From Balanoglossus misakiensis (taxonomy: Eukaryota; Hemichordata), in assembly GCA_040954595.2 (NCBI GenBank), contig CM082594.2, positions 2,852,001-2,916,000 on the forward strand: 64,000 bases of DNA, in the 5' to 3' direction. The notes below the pieces were generated by a model, which saw only the letters and a program-made list of their open reading frames with translations, was not told where the DNA came from and ran no database searches. A program made the position numbers and the translations under genes. Below, in pieces: positions 1-12,400 of this stretch (position 1 is the first letter of the stretch; the number at the start of each line of letters is the position of its first letter).

Positions 1-110
1 TGTCTGTTTTGATGACATTGTATTTATTATGTCAAACATGTATGCCCCACTGCATGTCTGTATATGTATCAGTTTAATTATTGTATGAAGGCCGGTGGCC
101 TAAGATACTG

Positions 111-1008
<898 letters not shown>

Positions 1009-2925
1009 ATGATTCTGTTTTCGTTGTTCGTCTTGGCTGTAACTTTTTGTTATGGTAGGTATGCGTCCGATATTGCTTTATATGGTTCATTGTGTTCGAA
1101 ATTTGTCAAAATACTTCTGCTTCTTTTTTTTAACCATCCAATTTAGCACATTCGCTTTGTTCTATCATACATAGCAAGGGCATAATTTGCTTTCGGTTCT
1201 TTGTCTTTTCTATAGCCTCTTGTGATAAGCCTCATATCATCTACATGGTTGCTGATGACCTCGGTAAGTGTTCCCTTGCATATAGACAAAACGTAACAGA
1301 CCATACAATATGATTTTATTGTGCGTGAATATAGTCTTTTTTAATCCTTTCAACAACAACAACAAATCTTTTCTGATTGTTGCGATCTAAAATTACATGT
1401 GCTGATATTCAAGGGTGAAGGAGATTACACACAGTGAAATCATACACAATGCACAATGACCTTCGCGCTGACCTTTCGGAAAATGGAGAGGACACCTCAT
1501 GAACTGTGTGACGGACATTGAAAAGTGTTTCAATTCATCTATGCTGATATACATAGTTTTCCATTGCTCGAGTCATTTAACCCCCCGAGGTGTATGGGTT
1601 CTTCAAAACATACACTGATTGGTGAAAATCTTACTTGCCATTGAAACGAAAATTCAATGGTAAAGTGGCATAAAATGTACTTTTGGGGGTAATACTCTAG
1701 CCTTTATTTTTTTCTAGGATATAACGATATTGGATGGAACGACCCCCAGATTCTGACACCAAATCTCAATAAATTGGCCGAAGAAGGCGTGATACTCAGT
1801 AATTTGTATGGCATGTCCGCTTGCAGTCCGTAAGTATGACTTCCATACCCTTTAGACAGACGCACAGGACATTTATTGCTGCCAAGGATTTTTTAATTAT
1901 CAAGTTCATCAATTATATTCCCAGAGTCATAGCATATTGAACGACTGGTGCTCAAAATTTAACTCGGTAAAATAATGAGTTGGAATTTACGTCTTTATCA
2001 CTCTAACCGGTGGTTCCGTTGGTCTTTACTCGGAAAATCGTTCCAACGAAAGTTGCACGCATGCAAGTCATGAACATTTGAGGTGCTTGAACCCAACATT
2101 CTCATTCGATGTGACGGAGAACTGACCAAATCTATTTACCTTATTCCATTACAGTTCCCGTGCTGCTTTGTTCACAGGGAGATACTCCTCCAGCATTGGC
2201 TCTCAGGTAAGAGATAGACACGTGACCTGATCACAGATTGCATAATTATGACGCTGATAATTGTTGGCTTGAAGATGGTGTCAGTCGTTTCGGTTGTTAG
2301 AAAATAAAAATAAAAATCAACTCTTGCAGCGCAATCGCTCCTGTTAGTCCGATTCTCGTGTCAATTGGCGCACTTGTATTCAATAGCGAAGTAATGACCA
2401 GAAAATTTGCATATTTTGTCTCGGCAGAGCTGTTACAGTGTCATACCTTCAATACTTGTCTCCGCACAGGCCTACACCATCATACATACACTAACCACGG
2501 TCCTTCCATCACTTCTCATATCCACAGCATTTTGTGTTCTTCGGGCACATCCCCCATGGTGTGCCAACCACACTTCCATTTCTTCCCGCGCGACTGAAGG
2601 AAAATGGATACACTACATACGGCGTTGGAAAGTATGTTGCTCTCATGTCTCCTGCTGTTTTCAGTAGTAATGTTTACCACAGGTTTAAATGATTAATGTA
2701 AAAAATAACTTAATAATCCTCAACTCTTAAAACTCTCAGACTCCCCATCCAGTACGACACTTATGTGGTCCGTTTTTTTTCTTTTCTCAGATGGCATCAG
2801 GGATATTGCAACGAGTCGTACGTCCCTTCTGCCCCCAATCGTGGATTTGATCATTGGTACGGTTTGTACAATGGCGGCGCTACATACCATCAGCATACGG
2901 CTTCTGAGTGGGGTATGAACATTTT

Positions 2926-2996
<71 letters not shown>

Positions 2997-4606
2997 TTCA
3001 GTCAGTCAGTCAGTCAGTCAGTCAGTCAGTCAGTTAGTTAGTTAGTTAGTTATAGTGGTTAGCTAGTTGATAACCAGATGTTACATGATGTACCCACTCT
3101 TCGTTTTAATGTAAAACATGAAGTTTCATCGAATCTGACAACAGCTACATGTATGATTACTTTCCAGGCCCAAAGATAACGGACGTGAAAATGCTTGGAT
3201 TCGATTTACATGAAGATGGCCAACAAGTTACTGATCCAAGAACAGCATGTGTTTTTAGTTCAGTAAGATGTTTTATTTTGTTTCATCCAGCTCCAATTTA
3301 AAGAGCAAAAGAGCGACTCGGACAAATTTGAAGTCTCGTTCTTCCAGTAAGAGGCAACTATATTTTTCGCGGTTACGAAGCTGAGAGACTTTCCATCTAA
3401 ATATGTCTGCATTTTGTGATTTTTGTGTTCACTATTAGCAACATTTTCAAGTATTCGTACTCGGAATTGCAGAGAAGTACCACACGCTTTTTTCTTACGT
3501 ACGAAAGTGGTTTACATTCACCGATTCTTGTTCTATTGCAGACCTTATTCCAACAAAAAATGGTTTCAAACATCCAAAACCATGACCCGTCTGTTCCAAT
3601 GTTCCAGTTCAGCTCCTTCCAGTTGCCTCACACCCCAAGAGTAGTAAGCAGCCATTTTATTAAATCTTTTTATCAACAACAGCACCAGTACTAACTATAC
3701 GCTGTTTTGAACATGGATACTTGTGAATGCGAATAAGCCTCTGTCGGAGATAGAGAGAGAGTGATCCAGATGTTATGAACACGGTGATGATTTTTCATGT
3801 GATGTAGCGGTAATTTGGTGTGACGTGGTGTGGTGTGGTGTGGTGTGGTGTACTGTGACGTGTTGTGTTGTGGTGTGTTGTGTTGTGTTGTGACGTGTTG
3901 TGTTGTGACGTGTTGTGTTGTGACGTGTTGTGTTGTGGTGTGTTTAGGTGTGGTGTGGTGTGGTGTGATGCTGTAACAAGTTATGAAACAAAGTTAAATA
4001 CAACACTATCTGAAATCCAAATGCTGTTATTTATGTCCTATTACTTGCGAAAGATGAGCTTCACTTACTACCGCGCTATCAGACCATGTATACATTTTAA
4101 TGTTAATTACAATTGATGTTTTTTTTCCAGGTACCAGATGAGTATTCTGACAGATATCCAGACATTATAGATCCAAATAGAAAAATATATTATGGTATGC
4201 ATAGACAATGTTTTGCCTTATATCATTATGCGAATTTCTCAAATATTTCAACAGATATTGTCGTATGTTATGGTTTCGAACATCATGTGCTATGCATTGC
4301 TTCACATCAAATTAAGTTGGTCTCAACTTTTCATACTTCATGAGACAAGATGCGACCCAGTAATCGCCAAATTGATAATGATAGAGTCAGTTAATCATAC
4401 GTGCGAAAATTCACATTGCAACACCTTTATAAAGGGAAATTATCTGTAATTTTTGGCTATAATTTCATTTGTTTTGTTCTGCGTACCAAATGTACTTTCT
4501 TGTTCTTCTCCATAGGGCGCGCTAATATACCCAGTACTCCACTTGTCAACTGTTATTTTTTACAAAGGTTCACCAAAATAGTTCCAGTCGTGTTGTCCAG
4601 CTTTTG

Positions 4607-4656
<50 letters not shown>

Positions 4657-7604
4657 TCTTTATACATTACATAGCTCGCCGTTAAGACCCACAATTCTTT
4701 CTTGTGCGCAGGACAAGTCTCTTATTTGGATGACATCGTGGGCGACATGGTTGCAGCACTGAAGGAGAAGGGAATGTATGAGGACACATTGTTCATCTTC
4801 CACGCCGATGTAAGTGTCAAAGACGTGTCTTTGCGATGCATTAAAGGGACAAAACTGTTTATGTTAATGTACATGTGTATATGTAGTGAATCAACGTTCG
4901 ACCACACAAAACTTCCATCCCACTTATAGACACGAGAGTGAAAAACTCGCCAAAATGAATAATCGGTGTTTACCATTTATTCATTTTGGACGAGTTTGTA
5001 CTCTCATATCATACAAGCGGGATGGAAGTTGTTTGTGGTCGAACGTTGATTCACTATGTATCCACACGTAGAATAACATAAACGGTGTCTTGTATCAAAC
5101 ATAACTAATGGAAAAAAGGCAGCGAGAGAGAGAAACTGTCCCTTTAAAGTCTTGTTGATATTTTATGAATACTTATGTTATACTTGGCATATTTGAGCAT
5201 TTATGTTTATTAACTTGAAACATGGAAACAAAGGTTTGATTCAAGATGTTGGGTCATATCTGTTAAATCTCCACAAACTGCAACTTTTGGGAAATCATTA
5301 TGAAATTTATTTTCAAACTATACTATACATGTAATATTAGCCCATAGAGATCTGTGCACTGAAGTGTTATAAAGCCTAAGTATGAGTGCATATGCAAGTT
5401 TTAACCAAATAAATAATAAAACTTTGCCGCAAAGGAATATGGCCGCCACCGTGGGAAAATGCAAAATACAAAGAAAACGTTGCATTTCCCACTTTGAAAC
5501 TTCATAAACAAAGCAAGATCATATCCACTAGAAAACACGGACATATTATCCTCTTTGACATTACTTTTTTCTTTTTCATTGCAATATTATTTTTTTTAAA
5601 TTGCGGGAATTTTCGACAGTACTGACATATTTTTTAACTTTTTGGCCATTTTGTCATAAATAAGTGTTATCTTGATATAGTATCAGGCAATATCATTAAA
5701 AATTAATAGACAGACTAAAAAACATATTCGTGATTATTTAAAGCTTAATGTTTTTTGATCGGAGTTGCAGCATATGGGGCTTTAACATGACACTCTCATT
5801 GGCCGGTCAAAAGTATGACTGGGTGGTTGTCTTCTTAAAATCTTCAGAACGGCGGTGACGTCCATACGGGAGCCTCCAATCATCCTTTCAGAGGCAACAA
5901 GGCGACATTCTTCGACGGAGGAATCAAATTGGTGGGGTTTGTTTCTGGCAAAGGAATCGAGAAGACGGGTTACACTCATGATGGGTAAAGTTGCCTTCCG
6001 CTAACATCCGCCTCAACTCTCCCGGTTCATTTGCCTTCCAATCGTGTTTTTATGAGTAATGTGTCGTATGTACTAACGGCCATTGTTATTTTTGCCATTC
6101 CGGACTTGAATTCAATAGTGCACGTATATATTGTGCTGGTAAGCTAGATACTGGGTATTCCGTTATGCTTCAGGACTGTAAACAAGAAACTGCAGTAGAT
6201 ACACGAATCAAAAATACTGAAAACATACCGAAAATGTAATGGAGCTTTAAAACGAAACACAATTGGCTTTGGGTGTTCTTTTTTCAGTTTATTTCATCTG
6301 ACCGACATTCACCCAACTCTCGTCCAAGGTGTGGTAGGCGGGGAAGTCAGTGGTAAGAAGTTACTCTACCTATCATAATAATAGAATCTTCTCAAATGGG
6401 TAAATGACCCTTGAGAAGTGGGATCTTAGTTAAATAGTTCTGGCTACATTCAATATGTTTTGTTAGCTATAATTAAGGTGATACAATTCAAAAGCGGTCG
6501 ATATTGCAATGAAATTACTTTGATATGGTTTGACATCCTAATATAAAGGGAAAACATATAATGTGACGTTACATGAATTCTACCAATCAGCGCTTCCAGT
6601 GAATTCAACAGAGCCCGAACTGCAAATAGTTGTTGGCATTGCGCACGCGTCACAAACCTTATGTTGAACCACTGCTCGACGCATCGTTTCTTGTGTATAA
6701 TGAATGATGCAGTCTTTTCAAGTGTATGGAGGGTTTACATCCTGTATTTATTTCTCATTTCTTGAAACTCTCTTTGCACAGATAACCTGGACGGCATGAA
6801 CGTGTGGGAGGCACTCTCAACCGGCGTCGAATCACCACGTACAGAGTTTCTCATCACCGTGGACACCGATTTTGCCGACCGTACTGATTTCATGGGCGCC
6901 AATATCACTGCAATAAGGTATGTAAATCAGTTGTGTCCGCCTCTTGGTACAGAACTGCCACGGAAATAAGCAGTAAAACAGTCAAAATGTTCATTTAATA
7001 AGCAACCCATGCTATCATTCCCTGATGGCGTGGTTTTAACACGAAAAATGTTGATTTTGTGTATTTTTGAGGGCTCTCGTAATTTGCGCTAATATGTTTT
7101 TATATAAATGAAAATTAAGCTTAACGCAAAGCTGGATTTTACACGTCACAGTAAAATAAGATCGCATTGTTGCTGCGATGATAAAAATGGGGATATTTGT
7201 TTTACAGGTACATATAGTATCTTTTGTGGAATGTGAAATTTAATAATTTGTTTTTTTTTGGCGTTGGTTAAATATGGCGATTGGGATACGCGAGTTTGTT
7301 TCAGACTGGCGGCCACCAGATACATGTATCGTTTTGGCGTTGTTCCATTCAACTGCCAATAAGTTTTATTAAGTAGAATTGATTTATAAGATACATATTT
7401 AGCTCAATTTTCGAGTAGCACGCAACTTCATAAGACTTGTGTCCGATTTCTTGCTCTCTGCAGAGTTGGTGACTGGAAACTCATGATTGGTATTCCAACA
7501 ATCTCGTATGCATTTACAGGCTGTGAGTACGCGTTTCATTTTCAGTCGGCCAATTTAGCCCCTTTGATGTCACATAGTTGCTAATGCTCTACCCCTTTCT
7601 TTCT

Positions 7605-7639
<35 letters not shown>

Positions 7640-8216
7640 GACAGTGTCTGTCTGTCTGTTTCTCCGTCTGTGCGTCTGTGTGTGTATTGGCTGTATAAAA
7701 TGTAGTTTGTCGCTTGGGTCGTGAGTACAGATAGCTTCAATGATACTAATTGTTCTCTTGTCTCTATCCACAGTCGGTTGGTATCCGCCACTCAACACAG
7801 AACACCCAGTAGAGATAGAACCACCAGAGGAAGATACAGACATATTTCTGTTCAACATGAAAGGTGGGTTTATTAGTTCTCCACTCTGGTTGACATTGGC
7901 GGTGTATCGGTTCCAAGGGGTCATACATGCTTATTTAACAAACCGCGCGTGATTCTTTCCTAGCTTGTTTTCTCCACGTGTTACCTCTGATGCAATTGGT
8001 ATCATATTTAAATCAGCTAGACTATAAGAAGATCCTTTTCTTTCAGATGACCCCTACGAAGAACACAATCTTGCCTCTGAAATGCCAGAAAAAGTGGCAG
8101 AGCTCCGCCAGAAACTAAAACCATACGAAGCTGAAGCTTGGACATTCTGGGACGAGACCACCGACGCCGCTGATCCCAGAAACTTCAACCACTTCTGGGA
8201 AACTGGTTGGTGTTAA
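1009..8216 (+). CDS. Arylsulfatase (ARSB/I/J-like), 16 coding exons, secretory or lysosomal
   Basis: Hydrolyses sulfate esters, in this family typically of glycosaminoglycans. Exons: 1009-1054, 1216-1263, 1718-1829, 2155-2206, 2528-2631, 2791-2912, 3168-3262, 3542-3643, 4131-4194, 4712-4809, 5848-5984, 6288-6352, 6782-6917, 7464-7522, 7774-7863, 8047-8216. All joins keep phase and give 499 aa, close to the size of arylsulfatase B. Residues 1-16 form a hydrophobic signal peptide. Seen motifs: metal-ligand Asp pair at 29-30; C-S-P-S-R at 67-71, whose Cys is converted to formylglycine in this family, split across exons 3 and 4; GKWH at about 120-123; FQLPHTP before exon 9; DNGG at 281-284 followed by the RGNK lysine. 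All catalytic landmarks are present, so it looks functional. The ATG precedes the signal peptide directly. Substrate (arylsulfatase B, I or J type) cannot be decided from sequence. Confidence 0.93.
2926..3052. repeat. Compound tetranucleotide microsatellite (TTTA)n-(CAGT)n-(TTAG)n
   Basis: Three successive tetranucleotide tracts inside sulfatase intron 6, just after exon 6. Confidence 0.95.
3817..3970. repeat. GTGGT/GTGTT pentanucleotide-like minisatellite
   Basis: Short degenerate tandem of GTGGT, GTGTT and GTGAC units in sulfatase intron 8; noncoding. Confidence 0.85.
4608..4655. repeat. (GTCT)n microsatellite
   Basis: About twelve GTCT units in sulfatase intron 9, about 55 bases before exon 10. 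Confidence 0.95.
4841..5147. mobile_element. Fold-back MITE, family A, copy 1
   Basis: Starts TTAAAGGGACA and ends with the inverse TGTCCCTTTAA. The two halves are inverted copies: the left half carries GTTCGACCACACA and the right half its inverse. No coding capacity. Three relatives occur at 10465, 31831 and 43018. It lies in sulfatase intron 10, 30 bases after exon 10. Confidence 0.85.
7606..7660. repeat. (CTGT)n microsatellite
   Basis: Interrupted CTGT/TCTG run in sulfatase intron 14. Confidence 0.9.
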
Positions 8217-8419
8217 AGGCGCACTGTTCAACCCCTGGGATTGACCTCATTTGCATACAAGAGGTCACCAAAGGGAAAGCCTCCGTAGCATACAAATTTG
8301 CCTTTATAATTATGTTTTTGCCTTCTGTATGTTCAATAGAATAAATCACATTAATCAATGGAACACGGTTCCAATGATGTTTATTTGTAAAGGATTCGTT
8401 TTCGCTACCCCAGCCAATC

Positions 8420-8425
8420 AATAAA
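8420..8425 (+). terminator. Candidate polyadenylation signal of the sulfatase gene
   Basis: AATAAA about 200 bases after the stop codon at 8214-8216. It is the first such hexamer downstream on this strand. Confidence 0.55.
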
Positions 8426-9446
8426 GAACGCCTTGACCCACTGGCAAGAAAATTTGCTTTCGCTGATTTTAGCCATCCCTATAGAAATTGACTTAGTTGG
8501 TATATCAGTTTGCACATGGACGAGAGGTGAGTGGCGGTTGTTGTTGTTGTTGTTCGATTGCACTACTTTCATGTATCACCAGGCCATGCCTCACTGAACC
8601 TGCTGACGTCACATAGTTTATCCTAGCAATTCCTACCTTTGATGATGACTTATGGTTGCGAGGGCGGGTTTAGCTCTTAATCCATAACAATGGTTTCTAA
8701 AGGTTTACATTCAATACCCCCATGGCCTGAAGTTGTCTGCATTCTTTAAAGGTAAAACCCGACGCGGTTCAGCACCCAGACGCTTTTAAAGAGAATCTAG
8801 GTTTTGAGGCTAAGGACAAGCTATCGGCGCAATCGTCAAAGGCTTTCGTTGAAACAATTTAAGGCCGTTTTGTCGTTTACATCGGGAACGTGTCACAGAT
8901 GGGTGATCACCCCAAGAATAAACTGCAGAGACAACAGCATATTTTTTTTTCAAACCAAAATAATTATATCTAGACGAGTCGAGTATGCACAGCAATGGTA
9001 GGTGACGCAGTTGGTCTTCACTCAACTAGAAACAGTTCAACTTGAATGATCACAAAACGTCATGTTTGTTTACTGTGCAACAGTTGCTAAGGGAATTGGT
9101 TATATTTGTTATTGTTGATCGGTAGCTGAATTGAAAAAAGGGCTGGCCGACTTAGTCATATAAGTTACGATTATGGCCCTCTTTGTTTTTTTCTATGTAG
9201 TTGTACAGGTTAGTCTTGTGTGTAATAAGATACCCTTTGGGTTTTTATGGGGTATAATTACGCCCTCTATACAATGTCAACAAAACATTGCGCTTGCACT
9301 TGGCTGAACAGACGATCAATCACCTCCAATGTAGGGGGTGAAATGTATCACGTGATCAGTACAGGCCAAATAAACTGGGCGAGGCTGGGGGACTTTGTAG
9401 TCACTTTCTGCAATTCTGCAACTGAGGAGTGACAACATCAGGCAAG
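8426..9446. other. Intergenic region and 5' flank of the cysteine-repeat gene
   Basis: No exon-like protein is recognised. A short GTT run lies near 8540. An AT-rich AAATAAA at about 9368 precedes the ATG by about 75 bases and could position transcription start; this is weak inference. Confidence 0.4.
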
Positions 9447-12400
9447 ATGAAAAGTTTACTCGTGGGTCTTCTAGTCTTTGCCGTGGTTCTGGAATTAGTG
9501 GAGTGTCAGGACGCGAAGGCATTGAAGAAAAGTGCTCAAGTGATCAAGAAGAAAACCGCCCAGGTAGGCCAGACGTAAAAGCAATAAATAGTGTTTCGTT
9601 TCAGTGGAGGCACACGTATAAAGCTTTTTAAAACATGCCTGTTCCAATACGTGCCACTTGTCTGTGAATTTTTTTCCCAACAAAAGACTTATTTTGAGAA
9701 ATATGGGAGAGCATTACACCGAAAAGTATCACATACGAAATAAATCTATTACCATGTGAAGTTGAATATTATTTTGTTGTTTTCTCTTTAAGGTTAGAAC
9801 TATAGTCCCCGCTTTGATAACGTTGGTCATCCATGACACAGTTAGTAGGCCGTGGAGGCCATTTTCTTTTCAATACTGAATGCCGAGTACCCTCAAAACG
9901 CGCTGACCACAGAGGTGTACTGACGCGTTAAGATTGGGTGGTGTCCAAACTTCATTTCTTAATACCACTGAGTGTTCATTTTTTTTTCTCAAAACAAGTT
10001 AGATTTTGATACACTTTTCTTTTCCCAATCATTTGCGCATGAATCAGAATATCACCAAAGATATATCAATTTGACATGAAAACAACATCAATATTGTTTA
10101 AAGATGCACACCTTAATCATATGTAAAAGTCCCGTTGGCGTTTACACCCTTGAAAGTGCCCTTTTATCGCATAAATATCACCCATTAAAATAGCCGATTG
10201 AAACTTCGTGACCGAACCAGCAAAACGAGTTGAATTGCCTTATTCTGTTTATGGCTATTTGTCAAGATCGTGCTGGGAGAAACTGACCACATGGATATAA
10301 TCGGCACATTCAGTATATATCCTTCAACTACGTCGTCCTGTTTTCAAAGCTGTATTTTAATGTATAGCAATGGTGACTCTAGACAGACAAAAGGTGCCTT
10401 CTTGTGTTTTATGCGTGGCAAAGTAATTTACGACTTCACTACACGGCGTCTTCCATGCATCTGTCCTGGCCACAGTCTCTCTCTTGCTGCCCTTTTTCCA
10501 TTAATTATGTTTGATACAAGACACCGTTTATGTTATTCTACATGTGGATACATAATGAATGAACGTTCGACCACACACAGCTTTCATCCCGTTTGTAGGA
10601 TATGAGAGTAACATTCTCGCCAAAATGAAAAAATGGTAGAGACCGATTATTCATTTCTCTCTCGTGTCTCGTGTCACTCACTATATATCCACATGTAGAA
10701 TAACAAAAACGGTGTCTTGTATCAAAACATAATTAATGGAAAAGGGGCAGCGAGAGAGAGACTTTGTCCCTTTAAAGAGCATGAAGAGGACTGGTGCAAT
10801 TTGTAAGTGAATAGCTGTTGCCCACGCGCCCAATTCCAAACTGCTCACCTCCGGGACATGTCTTGCAGTTTGGCAGACAACGCTACATGTTTATAGAGCT
10901 ATACGGATATGTGCCGACTGTTGGCTTTATTTATGTCCCGCCATTCTCCACGCAGAGACTTGGAGTGGATAATTCTAGCCTAGCTAGGGGGTCTGACCAA
11001 TAGCCACTATAGTCTCTGCCACAAGCAAATTTAAATATTCCAAACCGGACCTTCTTTCAGTCCTGCGCGAGCAAATTTACAATATAGTCGCCACCATCTT
11101 CGTATATACACTTCAGACACTGTAGTTGCTTTGGTTTTAATGTCAATTTAGAGTCATAAGCTGCAATAACTTTCGCGATTGCGTCTGAACCTACAGCAAC
11201 GGGGGCAGCCATCTTGAATCGTCAATTCACATTTATGTAACCTAGGGCAGGATCTATGTTTAGCAAGTGTTCACGTATATATCACGGATTCGAGGATCGA
11301 CTTTGAAACTGGTTCATTTTTTATAGTTCTCTTATTTTTTGGGTACAAAATATTAAACTTAAAAAAGACAGGAAATGTATATTATAGAAAACGCGCAACA
11401 CACAAAAAGTGGGTGTAAAATGTCGCCTGTGGCAGAGACTAAATAGCGGCTATTGGTCGGACTCCCTAGCAAGGTTAGTCTCTGCGTGGATAATGATGTC
11501 CCGCATGATTTTACAAGGTCAGTCGGTTTAGAACAGGCTAGCCTTTGACTTTTGGCTTGAAACAATAACGACCAAACAACCGGAACGACCGCTGGTTTAA
11601 ATACCGGTACTTAAGTTCGGGAATACTAGAATCTCACACTCCCAAGGACCTGGGATCATATTTCTCACACGAGTTGGGGATTTTCTGTACCACACGAGCC
11701 GGATTTACGTAATTTAATACACGAATGAATGAACGAATTATTAATTCTTTCTCTGTTATTCTCTCTAGAAATTGAAGAGGGATTTTGGTAAGTTACCAAA
11801 TATGCCATCTCAATTATAAGTTTTGTCCATGGCTGCTTGTAACCTCCCACGATTTGTACCTGGGAAAACACGCATTGAATGTGACCAACGTGAATTCGTG
11901 TAATGATAATTGGTTCAAAAATATAACATGCAGAGTTCGAAATTACACTGTAAGTCAATGGCTTACGGCACGACAATGACCGCAGACGAACACGTTGGTA
12001 AGATTGTGTGCAAATCTATTAAACACTGACATTTGGGCAATCTCAATTCTATAGGTTGTGTAGACACCTGTCAATGGGCCCATGATGGTGAATGTGACGA
12101 TGGTGGTTCTGGGTCGCTGTATTCAATTTGTGATCTAGGAACTGACTGTTCAGATTGTGGATCTAGAGGTTGGTGAGCAATATTCTTTCGTAGCTTATTT
12201 TATCGCTAAAAGTGATGGAATCGGTATGACGTCTCTATGTACCGAACTGTTGACTTGAACTCTGAACTTTGAACTTATGGCCAGGCGTAGAGTAGGATAG
12301 GGTAAGTGCGCGAGTCGAAGAGTTCCTGCCCAGCTACCATGTGGGCAGTGGTGAGGCTTATCCCTGGGGAGGCAGCTGACGTAAGGTCGCGTGTTGATTA

